Source: JABWBH01 sp964526695 (GTDB lineage: Bacteria; Planctomycetota; Phycisphaerae; UBA1845). Taken from it: 64,000 nt of DNA. Below are positions 36,370 through 46,928 of this stretch, piece by piece (within the stretch, counting starts at the first letter, position 1; each line of letters starts with the position of its first letter). Made by a program: the position numbers and the translations under genes. Where the stretch lies: NCBI GenBank assembly GCA_964526695.1, contig CAZGJA010000014.1:5464-69463 (forward strand), in the 5' to 3' direction. The notes under the pieces were generated by a model, which worked only from the letters and a program-made list of their open reading frames with translations, did no database searches and had not been told where the DNA came from.

Positions 36370-37009
36370 CCCCGCTTATCGGCAAGAACCGCGCGCGTCT
36401 TCAGATTGCGGTCCGCTAAGGACTGACGGCCCCGCGTTTGGCATCTTTCGTTGAATGACGAGGGCCGCGGGTGTTCAGTGAACTCGTGGGCCACGTGCGC
36501 GGACCCCCGCTGATGGCGTTTGGCGTGAGTTTGAGTCGCGGCTCTCAATCAGGTAACCGAACCGTGCATGGCCCTCGGGTTGTCCTCCCGCCGCCGCTCC
36601 CTCGCCGATTCAACTCGGGTCGCTTGCTCCGCGGCAACCCACAACCGGCTGGGTCATCCTGCGACCCAGACCGAATCGAGCGATGTTATCGGGCAGGCGG
36701 CACGCGTTTCGGCCTTGGCACACGCACGGACCCGTCCGCCCGCGGTGGTGCGCGAGGCGGCGCTTGTGTGCGCCCACGTGGTTACGCGGCGACTCCCCGG
36801 CGACCCCACCCCGCTGCATGTCACCGCGGTTACGAGGAATTAGCGGTTTCTTTTCGAGGCACCGCTTAACAACGACGGACTTCGGTCCTAGATTACGCCC
36901 GTCCTGTGCTGCTCTTCTGCTTGTCCGTTTAGCGGACCGGCTTTCCAGAGCGGCGGCGGGAAGCGTGATGGAGAGACCGGCGTCTGACGCACTTGGAGGA
37001 GGAATCAGC
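36370..37009. other. 640 bp upstream of the first type-3-repeat gene
   Basis: No recognisable gene on either strand. It probably carries divergent promoters for the two secreted-protein genes. Strong gaggagga at 36995-37002 belongs to the gene starting 37010. Confidence 0.4.
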
Positions 37010-39091
37010 ATGTCAAGTCGATGGATGGCGTTGGGGATGCTCTGCGCCTTGGCGGCCGGGGCGCGCGGACAAACGTTCATTAGTGAAGTGCTCTTCGACG
37101 GACCGAGCACCGATCAGGGGCAGGAATCCGTCGAGATTCAGACCACGCCGGGATTCGCCTTCACCGGCTGGTGGTTGCTCACGTTCGACGGCGACAGCAC
37201 CGAATCCGGCAAGATCGATCTGGCGCTCGACCTCAGCAGCTACAGCGCCGGCGCCAACGGTCTGCTGCTGATCCGCGACACCAGCACCGTCCTCCAGCCG
37301 GCGCCGGATGTAAACACGAACGTCGCCGTGTTCGATTTCAATCCCGACCTGGAGAACGGCACGAACACGTACGTGATCGGTTTCGGCGGGACGTTCAGCC
37401 CGGGGCAGGATTTCGACACCAACAACGACGGAACGTTCGATGTTCCACTGACCGGCTTTACGCCCGCAGACGCCGTGAGCTACACGGACAGCGGGACGTC
37501 GGACAGCGAGTACGGCGACGACCTGGGCGGCACGAAGCTGGGACATCCCAGCACGGGCACGATCATGGCGCTGTACCGCATCCGCTGCGGAAGCTCGCCG
37601 TTGCTCTGGGCGGGAGGCACCATCACCGGCGCCACGCCCGGTCCGTACAACTTCGTGTCGGGTCAGCATTTCGGCTGGAGCACCATCGGCGAGAGCACGC
37701 CGCCGACGCTGAACCTCGGCAACTTCAACTACTCGATCGTTGACTGCGACGGCGACTGCGTCTCCGACTTGACGGAGTCGGACCGCGACCACGACGGCAC
37801 GATCGACGACTGCGACGGTTGTCCGGACGACGGCGGCAAGATCGCGCCGGGCGAGTGCGGCTGCGGCGTGGCGGACATCGACAGCGACGGCGATCTCATT
37901 CTGGATTGCTTCGACAACTGCGATTTCAACGCCAACAACGATCAGCAAAATTCCGACGGCGACAGCTACGGCGACGTCTGCGACAACTGCCCCTTCGTCA
38001 CCAACGAGAACCAGGCCAACACCGACGGCGACGGCGCCGGCGACGTTTGCGACGAGTGCTTTGAGGACTTCAACAAGGTCGATCCGGGCCAGTGCGGCTG
38101 CGGCGTGCCCGACACCGACACCGACGGCGACGGAACGGCGGATTGCATCGACGGCTGCCCGGAGGATCCGAACAAGATCGAACCGGGGGTCTGCGGCTGC
38201 GGCGTGCCTGATACCGACACCGACGGCGACGGGACGGCTGACTGCAACGACGGCTGCCCGGAGGATCCGAACAAGATCGAGCCGGGAGTCTGCGGCTGCG
38301 GTACGCCGGACACGGACACCGACGGTGACGGCACAGCTGACTGCAACGACGGCTGCCCGGAGGATCCGAACAAGACCGAACCGGGAGTCTGCGGCTGCGG
38401 CACGCCGGACACCGACACCGACGGCGACGGCACCGCTGACTGCAACGACGGCTGCCCGGAGGATCCGAACAAGATCGAGCCGGGAGTGTGCGGCTGCGGT
38501 ACACCGGACACGGATACGGACGGTGACGGGACGGCGGACTGCAACGACGGCTGCCCGGAGGATCCGAACAAGGTCGAGCCGGGGGTCTGCGGCTGCGGTA
38601 CGCCGGACACCGACACCGACGGCGACGGCACGGCCGACTGCATCGACGGCTGCCCGGAAGATCCAAACAAGATCGAGCCGGGGGTCTGCGGATGCGGTAC
38701 GCCGGACACCGACACCGACGGCGACGGCGTGGCCGATTGCGAGGATAACTGTCCCGACGTCTTCAACCCCGGTCAGGAGGACGGCGACGGCGACGGCGTC
38801 GGCGATGCCTGTGAGGAACACGGCGACTGCACGGGTCTGGAGTACCTCCAGATGCGGTGCAAACTCAACTCTGACAACACGATCACGGTCATCTCGAAGC
38901 TGTTCAACGGCATCCCCGGTCAGCCGGCGACGTTCCGGCTGGACAGCGATCCGAATACGGATGTGACCAGGACGATCAACATCAACGGCAAAGCCAAGGC
39001 GAAGTACTTCGGCATTCCGAACGGTCAGCACTTCGTGGCCATGCTCGAGTGCGGCGTGGAGGCGAGCCTCACCTGCGGCCCGCAGCCGTGA
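37010..39091 (+). CDS. Secreted thrombospondin-type-3-repeat protein with lamin-tail-like N-domain
   Basis: 693 residues from ATG 37010, preceded by ggagga. Signal peptide about 1-20 (WMALGMLCALAAGARG). Residues ~20-235 resemble a lamin-tail domain (FISEVLFDGPSTDQGQESVEI). From ~240 there are calcium-binding type-3 repeats (DxDGDGxxDxxD), including six near-identical 33-residue units, each with two Cys pairs (CGCGTPDTDTDGDGTADC). An 85-residue Cys-containing C-terminal domain ends LECGVEASLTCGPQP. Probably a cell-surface, calcium-stiffened stalk. Paralogous to the gene at 40086-43994. Confidence 0.88.
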   Translation: MSSRWMALGMLCALAAGARGQTFISEVLFDGPSTDQGQESVEIQTTPGFAFTGWWLLTFDGDSTESGKIDLALDLSSYSAGANGLLLIRDTSTVLQPAPDVNTNVAVFDFNPDLENGTNTYVIGFGGTFSPGQDFDTNNDGTFDVPLTGFTPADAVSYTDSGTSDSEYGDDLGGTKLGHPSTGTIMALYRIRCGSSPLLWAGGTITGATPGPYNFVSGQHFGWSTIGESTPPTLNLGNFNYSIVDCDGDCVSDLTESDRDHDGTIDDCDGCPDDGGKIAPGECGCGVADIDSDGDLILDCFDNCDFNANNDQQNSDGDSYGDVCDNCPFVTNENQANTDGDGAGDVCDECFEDFNKVDPGQCGCGVPDTDTDGDGTADCIDGCPEDPNKIEPGVCGCGVPDTDTDGDGTADCNDGCPEDPNKIEPGVCGCGTPDTDTDGDGTADCNDGCPEDPNKTEPGVCGCGTPDTDTDGDGTADCNDGCPEDPNKIEPGVCGCGTPDTDTDGDGTADCNDGCPEDPNKVEPGVCGCGTPDTDTDGDGTADCIDGCPEDPNKIEPGVCGCGTPDTDTDGDGVADCEDNCPDVFNPGQEDGDGDGVGDACEEHGDCTGLEYLQMRCKLNSDNTITVISKLFNGIPGQPATFRLDSDPNTDVTRTININGKAKAKYFGIPNGQHFVAMLECGVEASLTCGPQP
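38111..38704 (+). repeat. Six 99-bp tandem repeats coding type-3 units
   Basis: Each unit codes DTDTDGDGTADC...DGCPEDPNK.EPGVCGCG.P. Differences between units are mostly silent, with N/I and I/T/V/K swaps at two positions. Such a block is prone to copy-number change. Confidence 0.92.
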
Positions 39092-39115
39092 CGGTTGAAG
39101 CGGAGTCGTGATCAT

Positions 39116-39158
39116 GCGGGCGGCGGATCAGCGCATATCGCGCGGGTCCGCCGCCCGC
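39116..39158 (+). terminator. Hairpin behind first type-3-repeat gene
   Basis: gcgggcggcgga pairs perfectly with tccgccgcccgc, 12 bp stem, 19-base loop, followed by ttcgttt. The same hairpin and its flanks occur at 44019-44061. Confidence 0.75.
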
Positions 39159-40085
39159 TTCGTTTCATGTCCGTGGATGACCCAGCTCCTTCCGGGAACC
39201 GCGCGTCCGCGTTGGGGCGGCGCAAAGGGGTCGCGGGGTTGGCCGAGCTGTGCTGCGTGCGCACATCCCAGCGCCGCCGTTGGGTTTTCGTCCGGTTCCG
39301 ACATCATGCGGGCGCGCCGCAAGGCTATCGCCACCCACCGACAGCCGCATGGCGGGTCATCGTTGCCGAACAAGCTCTGCCGAAGATCGTGGCGCGATGA
39401 GCAGGTGTCATCTTCCCGATCGCCGATTGGGCGGCGAGAGGGGCGGGCATCGTTGAGTCGCTCGATTCTGGCTACATCTTGGTTTATCCAGCCCGCAAAA
39501 CTCTAGAATTCTCCTTGTATGAATGCTATGGATTCGGATAGCATGGTAAGTTCGGATGCGAAGACTCTGATCGCCGGTGGTCCTGGTTGGGTTCCAGGTT
39601 GCCCTTTCCGGCAGATGTTCCGGCACTTGCGTGCCGTGCGGAGCGCTTCGCAGGCCGTCGCGCAAAGGTACGGCGATGGAGGGAAGGAAGCCGCAAGTTT
39701 GCCGCTGGGGTCTAGGCCCGCGCCCAGACCCCCATGCACGATCCCCCGTCCATCGCCGCAGGTCTGAATCCGAATTGGGCCCACGACTGGGCCACGATGC
39801 TCCGCGCGAAGGCGAAACCCCGAGGGTTCAGAGGTCGCCTGCGAATCGGGATGCACCATCGCCCGGATGGTCGTTCACGTCATTTGAAGCCTGCTACACG
39901 ACGCCGGCAGGCGTACGTGGAATCGAGGGCTTAGGTTCTTCAAACCCCTTACGTGTCGCGATCCCTCCAGCGGAGGGACCAGCCAAGAAACGTTCGCCGG
40001 GGTCCGCTGGCAGGGCGAAGCACGCTCCTGCGCGATCGGGCAACCCGGCATCCGTCTCGTTTTTTTCCAGGAGGAGGAGGCAACA
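39159..40085. other. 927 bp between the two paralogous genes
   Basis: No recognisable gene. Short frames lack ribosome-binding sites and domains. The last bases (aggaggaggaggcaacaatg) are a strong translation start for 40086. Confidence 0.45.
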
Positions 40086-43000
40086 ATGAGAGGCAGGTTG
40101 TTTATTCCAGCGCTGCTCGCGCTGTGCTGCACGATGGTCAGTCAAACGCTGGCCGCGGCCGTGGCGGCACCGGCCGTGGATCGGCCCACAGGATTGCTCC
40201 AATTCGCCAAGGTCGGTGGAATCATCTTTCCATCCATCGTACCGCCGATCTAGAAGGCGGAGGCGATCGGCATTGCCGGTTCGCGGACATCCGACACGAC
40301 CGCGCGGCCTCCCGTCGGGCTCCCGGCGACGGCGGCCGAGCCGAAGGTGAACCTCGATGTGCGCACGGGGCAGACAACGGCGGCCACGCCGACGGCCAAG
40401 CCGCCGGTCGCGCCGCAGTCCGTAACGCCGATGGTCACCGAACATCCGGTGGCGTTCAAACTCGTCGAGCAAGGCAAACAAGGACCGATCATCCTGCCTC
40501 CCCCCAGCGAGAACCCGCAGGATGTGCTCTATGACGCCTTGGGCAACGTCAACTGCGCCTGGGGCGGGATTGGCAACGCCTGGTCCGGCATCGATTGCTT
40601 CGGCGACACCTACGATCTACAAGCCTGCGATGACTTCGTCCTCTCAACGACGACGGACATCACGCGGGTGACTGGGATTTTTCAGGCTGCCTGTTTCGGC
40701 TCGTGCCCGCCGACGGCCTACATCGCCATTTACGCGGACAACGGCTGCTTCCCCGCTGAGTCGCCCACTTGCGAGTACGACGATGTGCCCCTGGCCGCGT
40801 GCTCGGGCGGTTCACCTAACACTATGACGGCCGACCTGCCGTCGCCCTGCACCTTGGCCGCGGGGCGCTGGTGGATCCTGCTGCAGCCGAAGAACCTGGG
40901 GAACGGCAGCGCAGACTGGACTTGGCAGTATGTTGCTCAAAACCCGCCTTGTGCCGGCAACGACGATTGTGTTGCCCACGTCCGAGACGGCTTGCGCGGT
41001 GTACAGGGCTATGGTGTCTCGACGTGGACGTCAAGCACGACTTACTGGGGCATTCGGTTCACGCTGGCGATGAGCGTTGAAGGAACCCCCTCCGGCGGCG
41101 GCGGCTGCGACGAGGTCGTCTTTGATTACGGCCCGAACACGGGTTCCAACGGCGGCTGCTGGTCGAATTATACGGAGTCGCAGAACTTCGCTGAGAAGTT
41201 CAGCTTCGCCACGGCGACCTCGGTGGGGCAGCTCATCAGTTGGTCGTGCATCAACGCCAGCGGCACGATGCACATCAAGATCCTCGACGACCTCGGCGGC
41301 GCGCCCGGCAACTACCTCTACGAGGTGGACATGAGTCCGGACAGCGTGGAGTACGACAACGGCCAGTACAAGTACACCTATACGCTGCCTTCGCCCTTCT
41401 CCGCCGCCGGCGGCGCAACGTACTGGATCGGCGTTTCAGGCAACGGCTTCGAACTGGGGCAGACCTCGGTCTATACGCCGGGCGACGGCGCCATGGCGCA
41501 GTTCTCCGGCCGGAACTACTCGTCCCCCGCCGGCGTCGGCGACATGATGTTCCAGTTGGTGTCCTGCGGCTGCGAGCCGGGCAACGACGACGACGGCGAC
41601 GGCGTGGACAACTGCGATGATAACTGCCCGAATGACTACAATCCGGATCAGTCCGACGGCGACGGCGACGGCGCCGGCGATGTCTGCGACGGGTGCCCGG
41701 ATGACCCGAACAAGACGGATCCGGGCGTCTGCGGTTGCGGCGTGGCGGATGATGATCGCGACGGCGACGGCAGTCCCGACTGCGTGGACGGCTGCCCGGA
41801 TGATCCCGGCAAGTCCGATCCCGGCGTCTGCGGTTGCGGCACGCCGGACACCGACCGCGACGGCGACGGCTATGCCGACTGCATCGACGGCTGTCCGGAC
41901 AATCCAGATCTCCAGGAGCCGGGCCCGTGCGGGTGTCAGCGAGGAGAGGCTGTCTATGACATTCCGCGCGATCAGCTTGACAACCTGTTCAATGATTGCG
42001 GCAACGGCTCGCTGTATAACTGCGGCGCGCCCGTCGGTTTCCACTGGACGGACACCGGAAACTCGACGCCGACGTTCGTTACGCTGGAGCTGAACCTGGG
42101 CGTGGACTGCCACGGCGCCGGAACCTCGTTCACGACGGCACTCAACGGCAACCCGGATGCCGGCTTCCAGAACAACAACTCCTTCTGCGACTGCAATGTG
42201 CGCACGGAGATCATTTCGCTGAACCTCAGTTCCGCGAATTACACCGTGGGCGGAACCAACTACTTCCTCATCACCAATCCAACCACCTGCCTGGGCTTCT
42301 GCCCGACCGGGGCTTTGGACAATGCCTACGCCCGAGTTCATGTCGGCCGTCCATTGGACGAAGGCGACAACGACCAGGACGGCGTACTCAACTGCGTGGA
42401 TAACTGTCCGGACATCTCCAACGCCGGACAGGAAGACGGCGACGGCGACGGCGCCGGCGATGTCTGCGACGGCTGCCCGGAGGATGGCAACAAGACCGAG
42501 CCGGGTCAGTGCGGGTGCGGCGTTGCGGACACCGATCGTGACGGCGACGGCACGGCGGATTGCAACGACGAGTGTCCGGACGATCCCAACAAGACCGATC
42601 CCGGTCAGTGCGGTTGCTTCGTTCCGGATACCGACTCCGACGGCGACGCAACGCCGGACTGCCACGACAACTGCGTCTTCACCTACAATCCGGGTCAGGA
42701 AGATGCGGACGGGGACGGCGTGGGCGACGCCTGCGACGGCTGTCCGGAGGACGGCAGCAAGACCGAGCCGGGCGTCTGTGGTTGCGGCGTGCCGGATACG
42801 GACACGGACGGCGACGGCACGGCGGATTGCATCGACGGCTGTCCGGAGGATCCGAACAAGACCGAGCCGGGCGTCTGCGGCTGCGGCGTGCCGGAGGGCG
42901 GCACCGCAACGTACGACATCCAGTTTGCCAACTTGATCGACACGAGTTGCAGTTGCGGCACGGGTTCATACTACAACTGCTGCGGCGGCGTGAATCCGGG

Positions 43001-43994
43001 CTTCGGTTGGGTGGACGCGTCCGGCGCCGCGCCGACCAGCGTGGTCGTCGAGATCAATACCGGCGTGGACTGCACCGGCACGGGCAGCCATGACGTGTAT
43101 CTCAACGGCATCAACCAGGGGCCCATCGGCGCTTCGTTCTGGTGCGACTGCACGGCGAGGACGTATCTGCAGTCGATCAGCATCAACCCGGCCGACTACG
43201 TGGTCAACGGGTACAACGAAGTCCGGTTGGCGGACGGAAACCTGTCTTGCCTGGGCTTCAGCCAGACGGGCGATTTGGGCGGAGCGTTCGCACGGATCAC
43301 CGTGACGGTCGATAATGACCGCGACGGCGATGGCACGCCGGACTGCATCGACGGCTGCCCGGACGACCCGAACAAGATCGAACCGGGAGTGTGCGGCTGC
43401 GGTACGCCGGACACCGACACCGACGGCGACGGCACGGCGGACTGCATCGACGCCTGCCCGGAGGATCCGAACAAGATCGAACCGGGAGTCTGCGGCTGCG
43501 GTACACCGGACACCGACACCGACGGCGACGGGACGGCGGACTGCAACGACGGCTGCCCGGAAGACCCGAACAAGATCGAACCGGGAGTCTGCGGCTGCGG
43601 TACACCGGACACCGACACCGACGGTGACGGCGTGGCCGATTGCGTGGACAACTGTCCGGACGTGTTCAACCCCGGTCAGGAGGACGGCGACGGCGACGGC
43701 ATCGGTGATGCGTGTGAAGAGCAGGGCGGCTGCACGGGTCTGGAGTACCTCCAGATGCGCTGCAAGCTCAACACGGACAACACGATCACGGTGATCTCCA
43801 AGCTGTACAACGGCGTTCCCAATCAGACGGCGACGTTCCGTTTGGACAACAATCCGAACACGGACGTGGCGAAGGTGATCAACGCCAACGGCAAGGCGAA
43901 GGTGAAGTACTTCGGCATTCCGATCGGTCAGCACTTCGTGGCCATGATCGAATGCGGCGTGGAGGCAAGCATCACCTGCGGCCCGCAACCGTGA
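40086..43994 (+). pseudogene. Giant secreted type-3-repeat protein interrupted by an in-frame TAG after the signal peptide
   Basis: ATG 40086 with a perfect ribosome-binding site opens MRGRLFIPALLALCCTMVSQ, a signal peptide, and runs 55 codons to TAG at 40251. The same frame then stays open to 43994 (about 1,246 more codons). The downstream part has a jelly-roll-like region (residues ~90-480), type-3 repeats, two related ~140-residue Cys-rich domains (AVYDIPRDQLDNLFNDCGNG and ATYDIQFANLIDTSCSCGTG), more 33-residue units, and the shared C-terminal domain (IECGVEASITCGPQP). Without readthrough the protein could not be exported. Codon use after the TAG looks undecayed. Confidence 0.8.
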
Positions 43995-44018
43995 CGGTTG
44001 AAGCGGAGTCGTGATCAT

Positions 44019-44061
44019 GCGGGCGGCGGATCAGCGCATAGCGCGCAGGTCCGCCGCCCGC
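44019..44061 (+). terminator. Hairpin behind second type-3-repeat gene
   Basis: Same 12-bp stem as at 39116-39158, here followed by tccttttac. The identity with the upstream copy starts in the C-terminal coding region, so the duplication that made the two genes included the terminator. Confidence 0.75.
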
Positions 44062-44240
44062 TCCTTTTACGCGCGGGCCGCCGCGCGCGTGCCGCGTTCG
44101 ATAAGCTGCGCCGGGTCGATAATGATGCACTTCTCCGGTCGCCGCAGGCCGCGCCCTTGAGTTGCGCCGCTTGCCGGGAACAATCAGGCAGTTCCTGCAC
44201 CAGCACGCGCCGCACGAGGCGCCGGGAGGGGAAGCCGATC

Positions 44241-44327
44241 ATGATGCTCGCGCTGACGTATGAGTTCTTCAAGCGGAAGATGCGCATCGCGGTGTTGACC
44301 GCCATGGTGTACGCCGCGTTGTGCTGA
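44241..44327 (+). CDS. Possible 28-residue peptide
   Basis: ATG 44241 follows gggaggggaagccgatc. The product MMLALTYEFFKRKMRIAVLT... has a basic middle and a hydrophobic end. It lies alone between the type-3-repeat gene and fliM. Tentative. Confidence 0.3.
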   Translation: MMLALTYEFFKRKMRIAVLTAMVYAALC

Positions 44328-44408
44328 TCGCGCCGCGTTCAAGTCCGTTCGCGCGCTGTCCGATAACACCCGTGCCTCGTCAGCGCGGGTTCGTAGATTG
44401 AATCGGAC

Positions 44409-45413
44409 ATGGCGGACGTTCTCGATCAAAGCGAAATTGACGCCTTGCTCGCCGCCGCGAGCGCCGGCGACGTGGAGTCCGCGGTCGCCGCGCCGCGCGA
44501 GCGCGACCAGCGCGCGCAACAGCCCGTCCGCACCTACGATTTCAAACGCCCGGAGCGCGTCAGCAAGGAGCAGATGCGCTCGCTGGAGGGCATCCACGAG
44601 AACTTCGCGCGCAATCTCGGCGCGGCGCTCTCCGGCTTCCTGCGCACCATCGTTGAAATCCGCGTCGCCACCGTCGAGCAGCTCACCTACAGCGAGTTCA
44701 TCCACTCGCTGCCGAACCCGACGAACTTCAACCTCCTCTCGGCCGAGCCGCTCCAGGGGCAGCTCTGCCTCGAGGTCTCGCCCATCATCATCTACCCGAT
44801 CATCGACCGCCTGTTGGGCGGGTCGAACTCGGAGGTGTACATCCCGCAGCGCTCGCTGACGCTGATCGAGATGCGCCTGGTGCGCTGCATCACGGACCGG
44901 GCGGTGAACTCGCTGACCGAAGTGTGGTCGGAGCTGGTGGATGTGAAGTTCGCCATCCGCGAAGTGGAAAGCAACCCGCACCTCGTGCAGATCGTCGCGC
45001 CGAACGAAGTCGTCGTCGTTCTCGGATTCGAAATCCGGCTCGGCTCGCGCGCCGGCACGATGAGCCTGTGCATCCCGTTCAAGGTCATCGAACCCGTCAT
45101 CGACAAGCTCGCCGCGCAGGGCTGGCTCGCCTATCAGCGGCAGACGAAGACCGAGAGCCGCGCGACGGAAATCAGCCGCAACATCGGCGCCACCTGGGTG
45201 GACATCCGCGGCTTCCTCGCCGAGACCACCATCACGATGCGCGAGCTGAAAGGCCTGCAGCCCGGCGACATCATTCAGACCACCAAAGCCACCACCGGCG
45301 AAATCGTCCTGCAGGTCAACGAGCAGAACACCTTCGCCGGCGGCATCGGCCGGCACAAGGATCATCTCGCCATCCGCATCAGCCGCCGCGCCGAGATCGA
45401 GGAATCGCTGTAG
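44409..45413 (+). CDS. fliM: Flagellar motor switch protein FliM
   Basis: 334 residues. The N-terminal CheY-binding motif LDQSEIDALLAAA is present, then the CheC-like middle domain (EGIHENFARNLGAALSGFLR, PIIDRLLGG) and the C-terminal SpoA domain (LKGLQPGDIIQTTKATTGEI). It forms the C-ring switch that sets motor direction. No other flagellar gene is nearby, so fliM is displaced from any flagellar operon. Confidence 0.95.
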   Translation: MADVLDQSEIDALLAAASAGDVESAVAAPRERDQRAQQPVRTYDFKRPERVSKEQMRSLEGIHENFARNLGAALSGFLRTIVEIRVATVEQLTYSEFIHSLPNPTNFNLLSAEPLQGQLCLEVSPIIIYPIIDRLLGGSNSEVYIPQRSLTLIEMRLVRCITDRAVNSLTEVWSELVDVKFAIREVESNPHLVQIVAPNEVVVVLGFEIRLGSRAGTMSLCIPFKVIEPVIDKLAAQGWLAYQRQTKTESRATEISRNIGATWVDIRGFLAETTITMRELKGLQPGDIIQTTKATTGEIVLQVNEQNTFAGGIGRHKDHLAIRISRRAEIEESL

Positions 45414-45449
45414 CCGCGTCCGCCTCGGGTGGCACGAAAGCACAATCCC

Positions 45450-46019
45450 TCACGACCGCTTCTGCAGTTTCTCCATCCGCTTGTTGAGCGCCGCCACCTG
45501 CTTGCGCAAGTCATTCAGCGCGTCCTCCGAATCCGATGTCGCGTCCTCCACCTTCGGCGGCGCATCCGCGCCATCCGGCTCCGGCGACGCGGGCGGGCTG
45601 GTGAACGCGCGCATCAGCGCCTGCGTCCACTCCAGCGGGTTGATGAACTCCCCGGCCAGCGCGCGGTTCATCAGCTCGTCCATCTGCCGCTGCGTGGCGG
45701 CCATGGGGCCGGTGATCGGGCGGATGAGGTGGTCCATCGCGCCGCGAAACGCCGACGGCTTGGAGCGCACCATCGAGTGGAGGATCCACGAAGGGAACAA
45801 GTGGAGCTTCGGCGGATCCTTCTCCAGCAAGATCTGGACGAGGATCACGTTGGTGATGTCCTCGCCCGTCTTCGAGTCGGCGACGATGAGCGAGTGCCCC
45901 TCGACAATGGCCTCGTGCAGTTCCTGCAAGGTGACATGCCGGCTGCGGGTCGTGTCGTAAAACCGGCGGTTGGGGTACTTCTTGATCTGGAGCGTTTGAC
46001 GGGTCTTCGGATCAGTCAT
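45450..46019 (-). CDS. phaR: Polyhydroxyalkanoate synthesis repressor PhaR
   Basis: 189 residues. The N-terminal DNA/PHA-binding domain reads LQIKKYPNRRFYDTTRSRHV, TLQELHEAIVEG and SKTGEDITNVILVQILLE, and a second PHB-accumulation domain follows to about 125. The tail is a coiled coil (LNDLRKQVAALNKRMEKLQ). PhaR represses phasin and its own gene until it binds growing granules. It is divergent from the phasin gene, sharing 273 bp of upstream DNA. Confidence 0.93.
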   Translation of the reverse strand: MTDPKTRQTLQIKKYPNRRFYDTTRSRHVTLQELHEAIVEGHSLIVADSKTGEDITNVILVQILLEKDPPKLHLFPSWILHSMVRSKPSAFRGAMDHLIRPITGPMAATQRQMDELMNRALAGEFINPLEWTQALMRAFTSPPASPEPDGADAPPKVEDATSDSEDALNDLRKQVAALNKRMEKLQKRS

Positions 46020-46148
46020 CCCGACTGCCTTTCATGGTGGGTTTGCACCAAACGGACGATAGCGCCGAGCCGTCTTTCTGTCAACATGGGCGTAGCACAT
46101 GAGAGGTAAAGCTTTAATTAACATGAGCTTACGACGATTATGCCCGTT

Positions 46149-46200
46149 TTTGTGCAAACGCAACAATTTCCTTGACGCGAACGCACAAATGTGGTATGCT
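46149..46200 (+). promoter_or_regulatory. Phasin promoter with an inverted repeat, candidate PhaR operator
   Basis: ttgacg at 46172-46177 and tatgct at 46195-46200 are separated by 17 bases, a sigma-70 spacing. The inverted pair tttgtgc (46149-46155) and gcacaaa (46183-46189) brackets the -35 box, the second arm lying in the spacer, where a bound repressor would block RNA polymerase. Confidence 0.6.
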
Positions 46201-46292
46201 TTATCGGCGGAGAAGCGAAGGAAGCGGGTCGTCGGGAGGTTCCGGCGGCACCGAGTTGATACGAAGTTCAGTCAAGAGCACGGAGAAGCACC

Positions 46293-46772
46293 ATGACTAT
46301 GCAGACCCCGGAATTTATGCAGGAGATGATGGACCAGGCGCGGCAGACGTTCGAGGCGGGCATCACCGCCACCACGCGCATGTGGGACGCCGCGGGCAAG
46401 GCGATGGGCACGGCCACGTGCGTCCCGTCGAAGATCGAGGACATCCGCGGCTGCAACGAGCGGATCACGCGGAACTTCGCCCCGGTGATGCGCGACAACC
46501 TCGAGATGATGACGCAGGCGTTCAACACGCAGTTCAAGGCGAACATGGACTTCCTGAAGCGCTCCTTCGAGAAGACCCAGGGCGGCAAGGACTTCGACTG
46601 GACGCGCGCCACGCAGGACACAATGAAGGACGCGCTGAGCACCATGCGCTCGCAGATCGACTTCGTCGGCGAGACCGGCGCCAAGGCGGCCCGTAACTGG
46701 TCGAACCTCTTCGTCGAGTGCGCCTGCGACAAGACGGAAGCCGGCAAGATGCCGCCAAAGCCCGTGAAGTAA
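46293..46772 (+). CDS. Phasin family protein (PHA granule coat)
   Basis: 159 residues, helical with amphipathic stretches (FMQEMMDQARQTFEAGITAT, RDNLEMMTQAFNTQFKAN). Phasins coat polyhydroxyalkanoate granules and control their size. Identification rests on helix pattern and position between phaR and phaA. The end (ECACDKTEAGKMPPKP) is atypical. Confidence 0.75.
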   Translation: MTMQTPEFMQEMMDQARQTFEAGITATTRMWDAAGKAMGTATCVPSKIEDIRGCNERITRNFAPVMRDNLEMMTQAFNTQFKANMDFLKRSFEKTQGGKDFDWTRATQDTMKDALSTMRSQIDFVGETGAKAARNWSNLFVECACDKTEAGKMPPKPVK

Positions 46773-46928
46773 AGCCTATTTCCCCGACCCGGTCGCGGTT
46801 CGCTCGGGCGAAGCTGCGGGGCACTGCCCTCGACTTCGTCCCAGCGGGCCGCGACCATTCCCCCTTTCCGGGATAAGCTTGGACCGCGGCGAGTGGAAGA
46901 GCGCCGGGCAGGTAGAAAGGGAAAGATC

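Noticed and set aside
38111..38704. CRISPR-like regularity
   Set aside because: 99-bp units are contiguous coding repeats with no spacers.
37013..39115. 700-codon minus-strand frame opposite the type-3-repeat gene
   Set aside because: Repeats translate to Val/Ala/Arg-rich noise; signal peptide, Cys pattern and calcium motifs are only in the plus frame.
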